From Xiphydria camelus (taxonomy: Eukaryota > Arthropoda > Insecta > Hymenoptera > Xiphydriidae): a DNA stretch of 64,000 bases. A program made the translations under genes and the position numbers. Numbering within the stretch: the stretch's first letter is position 1; every line of letters begins with the position of its first letter. This document shows positions 1-9,983 of the stretch, piece after piece. The stretch is from positions 7,061,394 to 7,125,393 of the forward strand of contig OY783193.1 in NCBI GenBank assembly GCA_963678675.1, read 5' to 3'. The notes under the pieces were generated by a model. That model was not told the origin of the DNA, searched no databases, and saw only the letters and a program-made list of their open reading frames with translations.

Positions 1-132
1 AAACAAATCAATTACTCGAGCCTTGCGAATGTTTTCTTGCACAAAGAAAACCATCGCTTGACCCCGAAATTATATCATGTTTTTGATCGAAGAAAATGTT
101 TCTCTGTGCGCTAGCAATTATTTCTCTCAGCG
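1..132 (+). mobile_element. Family D MITE, right half (cut by window edge)
   Basis: This is the right-hand part of a family D element that starts outside the window. It carries the family-typical segments ATTACTCGAGCC, CTTGCAC.AAGAAAACCAT, TATCATGTTTTTGAT and the terminal AATTATTTCTCTCAG. The same segments occur in the same order at 25020-25140, 35905-36012, 57500-57627 and 62890-63024. There is no coding capacity. Confidence 0.8.
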
Positions 133-244
133 TATCAACTCGAATCCTCGAAACGCTTGCCGCAGACAATCATAAGTCGGCTCCTCAATTTTCAAACTAC
201 ATCAATCTGCCTCGTTCGTTCAAACACAAAGTACTCACCTCCCG

Positions 245-508
245 TACTGAGAAAAATAATTAGGTTAAAATGACGAAACGCATGTAGTTAAACACTTCTA
301 ATTATTCTAACCAAAATACCGGCAAGAGAGCTGAACCAAATATCAAGTTATTCCAACCAAATGTTTAGTTATTCCAAACAAACGTTCAGTTATCCTAACT
401 AAAAAGTGGTCAGTTTAACCAAACAGATGGAGAACCCATGTTTCACCAAACGGTTTGGTCATCATCTCCAGGATTTCGGTTACATTGACCAAGATATTTT
501 TCTCAATG
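245..508 (+). mobile_element. Family A MITE, copy 1
   Basis: It starts CTGAGAAAAATAATTAGGTT and ends ATATTTTTCTCAATG, so the ends form inverted repeats; the outer CA of the usual CACTGAG end is lost. The interior has four degenerate units of the motif AGTTATTCYAACCAAA, then ATGGAGAACCCATGTTTCACC and GGTTTGGTCATCATCTCCAGG, both shared with the other family A copies. The open frames over it are shadows of the repeat. Confidence 0.85.
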
Positions 509-1434
509 GCGTACGCGCGCAGATGCTCAGGAGTCGACATAGAGACGTAACGTTCCGCTACGGCATACCGTGCTAACAAATCAAGTATCACCGGTATCCG
601 TGACCCGGGCATCCGGGAATTAACGCGTTGAGTGCTTTTACAAATCCCGACAAAGAGGGCCGCGGTAACAATAAGCCGTGGGTAAGTGCTTACAAACACC
701 GAAGGGAGGGCGAACCCGCCGTTTCACCCCGCGCCATCCCGCTGCCCCTCTCGCTCGCTCTCACTTTCGCCGCCCCTTCGACACGGCGGGCTCTCTCCCC
801 GTCGCTCCCGCACCGCGCGAGACCTGCGCGGATTTACACGAGTGTCTCGCTCTCTTTCGCATTAGCAAACTCCGCAGCCGCGCGCGCGAGCGCGACCCCT
901 AACCGTACACCGCCGTGTCGTCTTTCGAGCTTCCACGTGGGACGTAACCGACGCACCGGGCCCTCCGTTTACGCGTACGTATAGGGGTGGCGGCACCGTT
1001 CGGGGATTGCTCGTTGACGATATAGGTGTGGCGTACCGCGCGCGCGCGCGCCCCGGGTATTGCGGAATCGTATCTGACCAGTTTGGGGGAGGAAACGGCC
1101 CGCAGTTTGCGAACAATATGTCGGTCCGAAACAAAGGGACGTCGCTTGTACAAGGGTGCGGTTTCGGCGGATAAGTAGCCTCCGCCGCGGAACGAGATGG
1201 GTGGGCGTGCGCGTGCGAAAGCTGTTTCGCGTGGGAATCGATGCCTCGACGCGTGGACCGGCTCTCGTTTGGTATTCGGGAATAGGCATTTTGACTAGTT
1301 TGAAAATACATTACAAATTGTTATCATCTCTCTCTCTTTATTGCTATCTAATTAAACTTATTTCAGTAAAATAACGAAAATATATAAATGTTTAATATTA
1401 CAAATCTTAACTTCAAAAGTTGTCTTTATAAAAT
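509..1434. other. CpG-rich block without a recognisable gene
   Basis: Positions 640-1290 are strongly CpG-rich and include an alternating CG run near 1038-1052. Open frames occur in several frames on both strands, the longest being 149 aa on the minus strand. They are arginine-, proline- and serine-rich, as expected for stop-poor CpG DNA, and show no domain that I recognise. From about 1300 the block becomes A+T-rich up to the next element. Confidence 0.5.
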
Positions 1435-1713
1435 GCGGCCATTTAATTAGAGACGATACGTGATTGGCTGACGGTTAGCGTGACGTCACATAATTGTAAA
1501 CAAACAGTTCACAACAACTTTTAGGTTAGGTTTGCTTTAGAATCGTTTTGTTTTGAGATTATTATTGGCACTGCACACCACTTGTAGTTCATTGTTTTTT
1601 AACAATTTGGTTTATTTTCAAAGAGAACAACTAATTCTGACAGCTGCTGCTTGACGTTCATTTGTGTTTACAATTATGTGACGTCAGAGGGATCACGTGA
1701 TTAGAGAGGCCGC
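1435..1713. mobile_element. Inverted-repeat element with paired TGACGTCA-type sites
   Basis: The ends GCGGCC and GGCCGC are followed inward by imperfect arms of about 60 bp. GTGACGTCACATAATTGTAAA in the left arm (near 1480-1500) mirrors TTTACAATTATGTGACGTCA in the right arm (near 1667-1686). Each arm therefore carries a site matching the cAMP-response-element palindrome TGACGTCA. The length of about 280 bp and the arm structure suggest a MITE. No second copy is visible in the window and the target duplication is unclear. Confidence 0.65.
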
Positions 1714-2350
1714 TAGCTTGTCGTTTTTGGCGCCTTTTTAGTTACTTAAATTTGTTCCTCGATTTTTAGTGAATATATTGCTTATTTCATTAGAAATATT
1801 CATACAGCTTGTACAAAATTATATAATAAACCATTTCTGGTGGTTTCTCAATAGTAGTCAAATAGCCTATTGCTGAGGAACTGGCTGGGATCCGCCATTA
1901 GTATTCGTGTATGCGTGTATATTCTGGACACGCATATTCCAGTGACTTCCTAACCAAATTCTCAACAATTTATAAGCGTACAACATACACTAAGAGAAAT
2001 TTTATAGGTTGCACGGCAATGCTAGTTAGTTTATTAATATAAGAATAATAACTTGTAATTGGTGGTCGATTGATTTACGTTTATTTTAATTTTCCGATCG
2101 TAAATATGTTTAGTGCAATATGAAAAAGCATATATAATATATAACATTATTTTCTTTGCTAAAAAAAATGGTACATTTTATAACCAAAATATAATTTATA
2201 TTACAATTTGAACATTTTCATGCATGCATCTAAGGGTTGAGCGTGCTGAGCAGAAAAGGAAATGCAACGAAGAACTGCTAGTGCTCCGGAAATTTCATAA
2301 CTCGCTATAGTAGTTACAGTTATTTCATCTCGTGCTCTGTTTTGAACCTT
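1714..2350. other. A+T-rich sequence, nothing recognised
   Basis: Mostly A+T-rich sequence with stop codons in all frames. A short dyad ATAAACCATTTCTGGTGGTTTCT lies near 1826-1848. I see no transposon end, RNA gene or coding region. Confidence 0.4.
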
Positions 2351-2352
2351 TA

Positions 2353-2420
2353 GAGGACGGGGATTTTTTTTAAATAATTTGTGTTCACAGGGTGGTCCCT
2401 AAGGGGACCACCCCCGTCCT
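2353..2420. mobile_element. Very short TIR element or remnant with an inner hairpin
   Basis: GAGGACGGGG at the left mirrors CCCCGTCCTC at the right, and both ends are flanked by TA. The interior contains the palindrome GGTGGTCCCTAAGGGGACCACC around the centre at about 2402. At roughly 70 bp it may be a deletion derivative of a longer TA-inserting element. It could also be a structured non-coding motif. Confidence 0.45.
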
Positions 2421-2422
2421 CT

Positions 2423-3424
2423 AATGGTTAATTATTGGTTCGTAAGCGAATAAATTATCGAAAGAACAACCCGAATATCGTTCGGAATTATTTCAAAGAT
2501 ACCCACGCTTCTACCCTCTCGGTCTGCCGCTAAACTTCCACCCTCCCTTTACATCCTAACGCCCCGGGGGAGCCGGAGATGTCACGGGGTTTCAGCCAGA
2601 ATTCGAGAAGACCGCGATAACCCCCGATTTTTGCGTTATTATCGCTCGTATCTCGCCTCTCGAGAGATGCGTTCGATACCCTCGGATCTACCAGCTGCCC
2701 CGCAGATTGATGGCTCTAGGGCTTTTCCTAATTTTCCCAAAAAAAAATACAACGTCGCATCCCTTCGCCCCTTTCCTCGGTGCAAGAATTTTTCGTCTCA
2801 AAACTCGCCGGTCAATCGGGTGACTTATACGTGCCACGCATACACACAACCTCGCGCCACTTGACCCTTTCGACGAACGTTGAGGCGATGAATTTTCCGG
2901 GGCAAGAAAGTACAAGGAACTCTGACGTTCGAGATCGTCTTTCCCCGGGAGCGAAGTTAGAAACAACATTACTTCCGACACTCCGGAGAGGCGAGTCGTC
3001 CATCTTAATTAGGCCGCGGGTATAAGGGGTCGTATCTCCGCTCCCTCCCTTCCCCTCTTCATCTTCACGTTGCACGAATAACACGTGTTTCTCGGAGTGT
3101 AGTTTTTCACTTGCGCCTCCTCGTCGCGGCTTTCCTTCAGCCGCGACTAACGACCACGTCTTCTCGTCTGCTCCGAGAGCTTCTTCGCGTCTAAATATAA
3201 CGTTGTATATCGAAGTCTTGAGAAATGTCATTAAACGAATAAATTATTACCGCTCCATCCGACTGAATCAATAACACGTGTTATGAAGAAATATCAAGAA
3301 TTGCAGTCGGTTGCAATTTAATTCAGCTTTGTATTCAGCTCGTCTACCGGATCTCGTCCTTATTTTATGAAATGAAGACATTTTTATTGTTGGTGCTGTA
3401 ATATTATTCACGTGTCAAAAGGAA
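2423..3424. other. Mixed CpG-rich sequence, no gene identified
   Basis: Overlapping frames of 77-139 aa occur on both strands between 2630 and 3230. They conflict with one another, start at arbitrary methionines and have the arginine- and serine-rich composition of spurious frames. No splice-linked reading frame or RNA signature was recognised. Confidence 0.4.
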
Positions 3425-3662
3425 CACTGAGAAAAATAACCTGATCAATTTAATCAAAATCCTGGAGACCATAACCAAACCGTTTGGTAAAATAGGATCC
3501 TCCATCTGTCTGGTTAAACTGATAATTTTCTGGTTAGAATAACTAGATATGCAGTTGGAATAACTAAATTTTTAGTTCAACTTACTAGTATTTTGATTAG
3601 AATAACTAAATTCGTTCAACCAAGTGTATTTTGCCGTTTTAATGAAGTTACTTTTCTCAGTG
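3425..3662 (-). mobile_element. Family A MITE, copy 2 (reverse orientation)
   Basis: The left end is CACTGAGAAAAATAACCTG and the right end is TTACTTTTCTCAGTG, with AA on both flanks as a possible 2-bp target duplication. Read on the minus strand it follows the family order: AACTAAA-type reiterations, then the GGATCC block, then CTCCAGGATTTTGATTAAA. It is a full-length copy. Confidence 0.9.
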
Positions 3663-4377
3663 AACGATATAATGACTAACGTTTCCGATCTCGAAATGGA
3701 TCCTCTTCAGATCTCGTCAATTATTATTTTAATTCGCTGTTATTTATTTCGCAACATCAACTTTAGGACAATTATTGCAGACGCTACCGCTATTCGAGTA
3801 CCGGCCAACGCGTCAATTTTATTCGAAGCCGCCGCCTCGATACACGGTATCATTCGCAATGAGGCTATAGATACGGAAACGTATAATATTATACAGGCTT
3901 CCATTTCGATCTCGCGCAAATAGCCGCCAATTTAATGCGCAGGCCACAGTTATTGCCGCGCTGCAAACCGGAAATGGCAGCGCGGATTTCGAACAGGTTC
4001 TACCGGTATTAAATCACGCGTGGAGTGGCCGCGTTCGAAGCACTTACGTGGCTTAACGTCGCGTTGCGGTACGATCCTGTCCTACGAGAATTGGCGAGTA
4101 TGCGCGTACACCTGCGCGTGAGTTCGCATGAAATTATATGATTGAAGTCCATTTCGTGCGTCGCGCGCCAATCACCGCGCCGATTTAGGAGACTCGCGGA
4201 GTAGAACTCTGTATTCTCGCTGCGATTCTTTCATTGTTTATAAACCATTTCGTTATAACGATACAGAAATTTCTGAAAGATAGAAGTGTAATCTTGAAAG
4301 AAGAGTATCATATCAATTTTGGCCAAATTCAGGTAGAAAAGATGTGTATCGATTATATATATTTTGTATATAGAACA
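3663..4377. other. Unassigned sequence between two elements
   Basis: A 99-aa frame (3624-3923, plus strand) starts inside the right end of the family A copy, so its start is not credible. The remaining residues match no family that I know. The second half, 3920-4230, is CpG-rich without a frame. No other feature is seen. Confidence 0.4.
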
Positions 4378-4379
4378 TA

Positions 4380-5058
4380 TGAGGGGTCTAGTTGCAAAAC
4401 CGGCAATCTCCATTTTGGCAAATTTTATAGGAGAGCTGAATTTTTGATAACTCGGTAACTAAATAACTTAAGTTTGTTATTGTTGAACTGAAACAAGCTC
4501 ATATGTATGCATATCACTTGATATTAAGCAGAAACCAGAATTTGCAATAAATTTTGAGTAGTATGGGATTGAAAATTGGAGATTGCCAGTTTTGCAAGTA
4601 ACATTTTGAAACTGCAGATTTTGCAACTTAGTTAACTTAGTTAACTAAATTACCGGTTTTGAAACTAAATTTTCTTGGCGTTTTATAAGAAATAGAGTAA
4701 AGATACAGTGCAATCAACTGAAATAAATCCAAAATAACGTGTAAACAGCGCTTATACCACAGGCATCTGCTTAATGCTTGGTGCGTGCGATAGATGGCAC
4801 TCCATCTGTTTTGTGCAGTTACCCAATCGCCCTATAGGTCGAAATGGAGATTGCCGTTTTTGCAACTCAACGGCGGTTGGAGATTGCCGGGTTTGAAACT
4901 AGGCCAAAATTTTAACCTCATTTTTAAGTATTATTGAGCCGAATTTGCAGCCAAACGACTCTGCAAGTCGATCAGAATTACAATAAGGAACACATTCCCG
5001 CCAATAGCTCAATTTCACCAAAAAGTGGAGATTGCCGGTTTTGCAACTAGACCCCTCA
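4380..5058. mobile_element. TA-flanked TIR element with reiterated internal motif
   Basis: The ends TGAGGGGTCTAGTTGCAAAA and TTTTGCAACTAGACCCCTCA are perfect inverted repeats. Similarity continues inward through CCGGCAATCTCCA. TA dinucleotides flank both sides (4378-4379 and 5059-5060). Diverged copies of the end motif, GGAGATTGCCGGTTTTGCAA-like, recur inside near 4577, 4845 and 4877. This layout resembles subterminal transposase-binding repeats. At 679 bp with no long frame, the element is non-autonomous. A Tc1/mariner-type relationship is inferred only from the TA target. Confidence 0.85.
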
Positions 5059-5060
5059 TA

Positions 5061-6102
5061 TATTAATTTGGGCTTATTTAATTTATGTATAACTTAAAGG
5101 AAGGAAAGAGATGAAGATTCAATTTTAAGAGATCTTCTACACAAGATATATAAGATATAACGGCGACGTTCGATTCGTACAAAAAATCCTGCGCTATGCG
5201 AGATCCGCAAACCTCATCTTCCAGCCCTTCCGACAGCCCCTGCTCCCGCGTAACGCGCCACCGAAGAAAAACGCCCGCGCGAAGAGGATCGAAGGGCTCG
5301 GAATTTTAAGTATCTCATCGCGCGCTTCATCCCGCGTCGCGGAGTTCCTCCTTTCTCGATATTCACCCCGAGGAGGAGCCTGCCGCCGTCGCGCGCGCGT
5401 TCCACGCGATTATCCGGGATAACGACGGCGTCGAACGGAGAGGGCGGAAGGAAATCGCGAGGCGCGCGCAAAACGCGAGTTTATCGCGCTCGCGGTGACG
5501 CTGCCGCGGCGTCGGCTTCTCGCGCGCAGCTGTAAATCCGCAGTTAATGACGGGAGCGGCGCGCGAATAACGACTCTCGACCCGGCGTCACTTTTGCGGT
5601 CAGATCAATCAGAAATTCGCCGCCGTAAAAATCTTTATGGATAATAAAGGTTAAACTGGCGCGAGTAAAGTCACGCGAGCGCTGATTGCACTCGCCGCGA
5701 GGTTCTTTTGGCGGCGCGCGACGGCGATTTCAACTCGAGGTGCATTTCGATGAAATTGAACCGGCGACCTCGGCGCATGTTAGAAACCGATGTTAGAAAT
5801 GATCGGGTCGCAGATTGCGCCGCGGTCGCACGCCGCTCGGTCATTTGGGGCGGAGGTGGAGTTTCGCGTGGTACCGCGCCCGCTGCAGCTCCAGTTATAG
5901 CGTAGACAGAGAGCGCAAATATTTCATTCTCGGCACTTGCAATTTCGACGGTTGCTTTCGATAAATGATATTGAAGTGCGGTTTTGAGAAAAGAGATAAT
6001 GAAAAGGAATGTATATAAGTCACTAAATACATTTAATCAAATGGTTGTCTAATTGTTGTAGATATTATAAGAGATAGTGCATTTGAAAAATGTACGAATT
6101 CA
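5061..6102. other. CpG-rich block without a recognisable gene
   Basis: Positions 5210-5910 are very CpG-rich, with frames of 85 aa (minus) and 65 aa (plus) that show no domain. The flanks at 5061-5200 and 5930-6100 are A+T-rich. I see no RNA gene or transposon end. Confidence 0.4.
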
Positions 6103-6104
6103 TA

Positions 6105-6703
6105 CACCCTGAAAGAAAAAATGGTATAGGGTGACTTCGCCGGTTTTCAACCAGATAACATTAGTTTGGTTTTCAACAATGCGCAAATCCAACATATACG
6201 CAAAAGTTTAAACTAAAACATATACATATCGAATCCACAGGAACTATACAATTGGCCTAAATGTTACAAATGTATCTAAATCTTTCTGAAAATTAAAAAA
6301 GTACGTATATGATAAAAAATTCCGCTTTTCCCCATTCTCGACCACCCATTTCCTAAGGTTAGTTTTAAACCGTAAGGGGGTGCCACTTCTTATAAGTGTA
6401 GTTGAATGGTGGATTTATGCAGTGGCGTAGTGAAAAATATAAAAAATGCGCTGATATTCTTATTTTCAAAGCTGGTCGAAAACAGGGTGCGGTCGGCTAA
6501 CCGGCGAAGTCACCCTATTCAATTAAATCTGCGTTCACGGGTGGAGGAATGCAGAATTAGTTGCCCCGACTAATAAATTTGATTAAAACGATTAACATCT
6601 GTTTGAAGAAAACAGGCTGTAGTCCATTTGAATCAATTATTAGTCTAAGCAACGCATCCGTAATCGCCGATTTAGTCAAATTTACTACATTTTTCTTTCA
6701 GTG
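6105..6703 (-). mobile_element. Family E MITE, copy 1, split by a nested element
   Basis: The outer ends CACCCTGAAAGAAAAAATGG and TTTTTCTTTCAGTG are flanked by TA on both sides. The right part (6516-6703) is the reverse complement of the family E copies at 12709 and 26635. It shares CAATTAAAT, AATAAATTTGATTA, GGCTGTAGTCCATTTGAATCA and CCGATTTAGTCAAATTTACTAC. A second transposon at 6129-6515 interrupts it. Without the insertion the host copy would be about 210 bp, matching its relatives. Confidence 0.88.
6129..6515. mobile_element. Nested TIR element (GGGTGACTTCGCC ends) inside a family E copy
   Basis: The ends GGGTGACTTCGCCGGTT and AACCGGCGAAGTCACCC are perfect inverted repeats. TA at 6127-6128 and again at 6516-6517 is the target duplication. 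The related copy ending at 26856 preserves the empty site GGTATATTCAATT (reverse strand), which supports the exact boundaries. The interior is A+T-rich with no frame of note. The element is 387 bp, non-autonomous and younger than its host. Confidence 0.92.
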
Positions 6704-6720
6704 TAGTTACACTGGAAATA

Positions 6721-6942
6721 CCAAGCCGGAAAAGTTCTATATAATCCCTATGTGCATTTAGTCACATATATATTATATATGATTTCTATATTAATCATAT
6801 CAGGACTGTATTTGGATTTTTGAATGTTTGTATAATTCATATATAGTACGTATATGGTTAATATAGAAATCATATATAATCCATATATGACTAAATCCAC
6901 ATATGGATCATATACAAAATATATCCAATGTTTCCGCCTTGG
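6721..6942 (+). mobile_element. Family I MITE, copy 1
   Basis: The ends CCAAGCCGGAAAAGTT and AATGTTTCCGCCTTGG are inverted repeats flanked by TA on both sides. The A+T-rich interior contains TTCTATATTAATCAT and AGGACTGTAT, which recur in reverse orientation in the copy at 44706-44907. It lies only 17 bp from the end of the family E copy. Confidence 0.85.
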
Positions 6943-6944
6943 TA

Positions 6945-7436
6945 GTCTTTTTTCTCCGATAAAAAATATGTTCATCATCCAGCATCCCAATGAGTTTTAT
7001 CTCAATTTTGCGAGCAATTAACACTCGAATAATTAATTTCGAGGAGAGTCTTATTCGAGGATATATGTGGTTTCCCAATTATTTCCCCCTCCAATTAGTA
7101 GATGCGTCGTTGGAAAAACTGCGGAAACATTCCATCCGCGGTAGAGAGGTTCGAAAGTTACTTTTTCCCGCAGAAACGTGACCGTAACCGTAACCGTAAA
7201 ATAGACGAGACGCGATGATAATACGCGAGACGCGGCTGGCGGTCTAATGAAGACGCATAGCGACCCGAAGGCCTCGACACGCTGCGTTAACCTCGCCGCG
7301 CCGCGCAACGGCATCGCATTTGTTTTATTTAGGCTCACGAATTTCTCCCAGCGCGCCGTATATATATCAGAAAATTCGGCGGGGAATCCCACACCCCGAG
7401 TACGTACTCATACCATACACTCGTTATGGTACAGCT
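6945..7436. other. Unassigned sequence with a short hexamer run
   Basis: It contains ACCGTA repeated about three times at 7179-7200. This is not the TTAGG insect telomere unit. Frames of 63-113 aa on both strands overlap one another and show no recognisable domain. Confidence 0.4.
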
Positions 7437-7877
7437 ACGAAACTCGACCTAAATTTAATTCATTCTAGCATAAAATGCATCCTGGAATTAAGTCGGAAAA
7501 TGTTCGTCTCATTCGTATCGATTTTATAATGAATATTATCCAAATATTAGTTTCTAAGATACTATTTAACGATCATCTACTTGCAGAATAATTCCAATTA
7601 AAATTAAACTCAAGACTCTGAATTAAGTGAAACTTTAATTAAATTTTACTTTCATGCACGAAACTTGACCTAAATTTGATTTATTCTCGCATAAAATGCA
7701 CTCTGGAATTAAGTTGGAAAATGTTCACCTCATATGTATCGATTCTATCACGAATTTTACTCGCATATTAGTCCCTATATAAGATACTATTTAACCATCT
7801 ACTTGCAGAGTAATTCCAGCTATAATAAAACCTAAGACTCCCAATTGAATCGAACTTTAATTAAATTTTGCTTGCAT
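7437..7877. repeat. Two-unit tandem duplication, period about 221 bp
   Basis: The unit starting ACGAAACTCGACCTAAATTT at 7437 is repeated as ACGAAACTTGACCTAAATTT at 7658. Matching blocks run throughout, including GCATAAAATGCA, GGAATTAAGT.GGAAAATGTTC, AAGATACTATTTAAC, ATCTACTTGCAGA and CTTTAATTAAATTTT. The units differ by scattered substitutions and small indels. Neither has a shared open frame, so this is probably non-coding. Confidence 0.9.
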
Positions 7878-9570
7878 CTTTATATTCAATTGGATTCTAA
7901 TTACAAAACCACACCAATATACCAGACAATTACACACTTTCATGTCTACAAACAAATGCATTTAATCTCAGTTTTCCTAACGTTCAAGTTCCAAATAATG
8001 CTGTCCAATTTCCCTCCCTGATTGCTCAGCTACGCGAATGCGTTCGTAAGACGCGATTTTACGCTCGTAAAACCTCGCAGGGAGATAAACGCGATCAGGT
8101 GTACGATGCTCGGTACCAACTATACCGCCCCATCGCCCGCGCACGTGTCAGGGGTTGAACGAACGAACGAACGACGAGTTTTAACGCTGGCGATCTTCTC
8201 TCGTGCGACGTGCGTAACGAGTGTGCCGATATACAAGTCCGGCGTGGATTAACCGAGGAATAAAGTTTGAACGAGGGGACGAGAGCAGCGCGCGGGTAAC
8301 GAGTAAGCGGACGGGGGGTAAGTAATGACGAGACCTTAAAACGCTTCGCTTTCGCCCCGCGGAGTGGCCGCGTAAAGCTTCTTCGGCCGAGAGAAAGCGG
8401 GTGGGTCTTTCCGCGAAGGTGTTACGACGGCTTCGAAAGTTACGCGCGCGATAACGTTAAAACGCGAGAGAACGAAAATGCGAGCGAGCGTTGGTAATAA
8501 CTGCACGCGGGACAGTTAAAAGGGACGCATCGCGCGGAGCACCGCCGCGCGGATATCGGGAAACTGCTGCTGCTGTTTGCGCAAAGGGTAATGAGAGGAG
8601 GCTCGGTTATCAACGTTCGCGTCTGCGCGTTTCTCACGAAGACTCGTTGAAACGCTTTCCTTTGCCCTTTGCTCTTTCCTCGATATAATCGCTGAAGTGT
8701 TGCGAGTAAATATTCAGTTACTGTTCAACTAAATCAACACAAGTAGGATTTTTAAATCAGACGTTTTCATTTTCTTCGTTTTAAACTCAGAAACAAAATT
8801 CTCTAATTCCTTATTTTAAAATGCGACAAAAATTCTTGCCTATATACAGATTGTATTACGAAATATGTCAAAATACAATTAAAAACATCAAGAAGGTGCT
8901 TTCCTCACATTTCACGATACGCGTGTATAACGCAACTAATCTCATCCCCTTCACCAGCCTCGAAATTGACGACGTTATCGGCCGGATTGGACCACGAGGG
9001 GTATCTGTACGAGGGGGTGGCACTTAATATCCGAGGGCGAGAGGCGCGGCGCGGTACGCCGTGGGAATTAATACAGACTGATAATGAGTTATCTGCGTAC
9101 ACCGTTGTCGGGCATGGCACTGACGTGTATGGCTCTCGTGACGGGGTCCTCGCGCGCGGATTCCTAACGGGACATTCTGTGACAGGACGATACGTATCAA
9201 ACCCGTTTTACGCGAGCGTCGAGTGGACGCGCTTTCGGCCCTCTGAAACTGACACTGACGACCCTCTCGTCATCGATCTCCGGATTCGTCGAGGCGATTT
9301 TACACGGTTATTGCGCGGATACCCGGTTTGGCGATGTCACGAGAGGAGACGTGGTTCGAGATTTCGAGAGTACGCACTGCTGTTGTTTCTCGCATCGTTC
9401 GGAAGGGTATGGAACCGCTGATGGCGGGACGATAAAGTTCACATACGTTCGCCGTGAAAGGTACGACAGCACTGGGACTGACATGTTTTTCTTTTATTAC
9501 GCGGAACGTGAGTTATTGCGCTTTAAAATTAAACCCCTAAATATTCGAGTCTTCTATATCGTGTAAATGA
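7878..9570. other. Mixed block, no gene identified; GAAC microsatellite
   Basis: GAAC is repeated about four times near 8157-8174. Positions 8020-8700 are CpG-rich. A plus-strand frame of 151 aa (8966-9421) is the longest here; it has no recognised domain and a 71-aa minus-strand frame overlaps its start. I do not call it a gene. Confidence 0.4.
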
Positions 9571-9983
9571 CACTGAGAAAAAAATCTGGTTAAAAAAGCC
9601 ATAATTTAACCAGAAATCATGATACACTTTGACGCCAACTATGATTCTATAATTCTTCTAAACAGTGAAGTTCTGGTTATAATAACACGAGATTACGATT
9701 GTTGCAACCAGATCAACCTGCAGTATAGTCGATAAACGTCCTCAATTTTTTTTACATAGTTGACATTACCATGCAGTAATATTATCGATCTACTTTTCTA
9801 GATAATTTAATCATGGTGCATGGCTATCATAAACTATAATCTTATTGTTACTATATAACCATGTAACAAAAGTTATTTCGACTGCTTTCGTAGTCTGTTT
9901 AATTGTAAATATGGTACTAGCACAACCAGGAAAATTAAACTTTGCGATTATGGTTGATTTTATCGCCCACTTTTCCCTCAGTG
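9571..9983 (+). mobile_element. Family B MITE, copy 1
   Basis: The ends are CACTGAGAAAAAAATCTGGTT and CCCACTTTTCCCTCAGTG. The interior is unlike family A, with TTCTGGTTATAATAACACGAG, TTGCAACCAGATCAACCTGCA, ACCATGCAGTAATATTATCGA and ATGGTGCATGGCT. All four recur in reverse complement at 49085-49518. No coding frame is present. Confidence 0.88.

Noticed and set aside
3624..3923. 99-aa frame starting at the end of a MITE
   Set aside because: Its first residues are encoded by the family A right terminus, so the start is not meaningful, and the rest has no recognised family.
7179..7200. ACCGTA reiteration, considered as telomere-like
   Set aside because: The unit is not TTAGG, and there are only about three copies.
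8966..9421. 151-aa frame on the plus strand
   Set aside because: It looks more protein-like in composition than most, but has no recognised motif, no plausible start context and an overlapping minus-strand frame. I could not support it as a gene.
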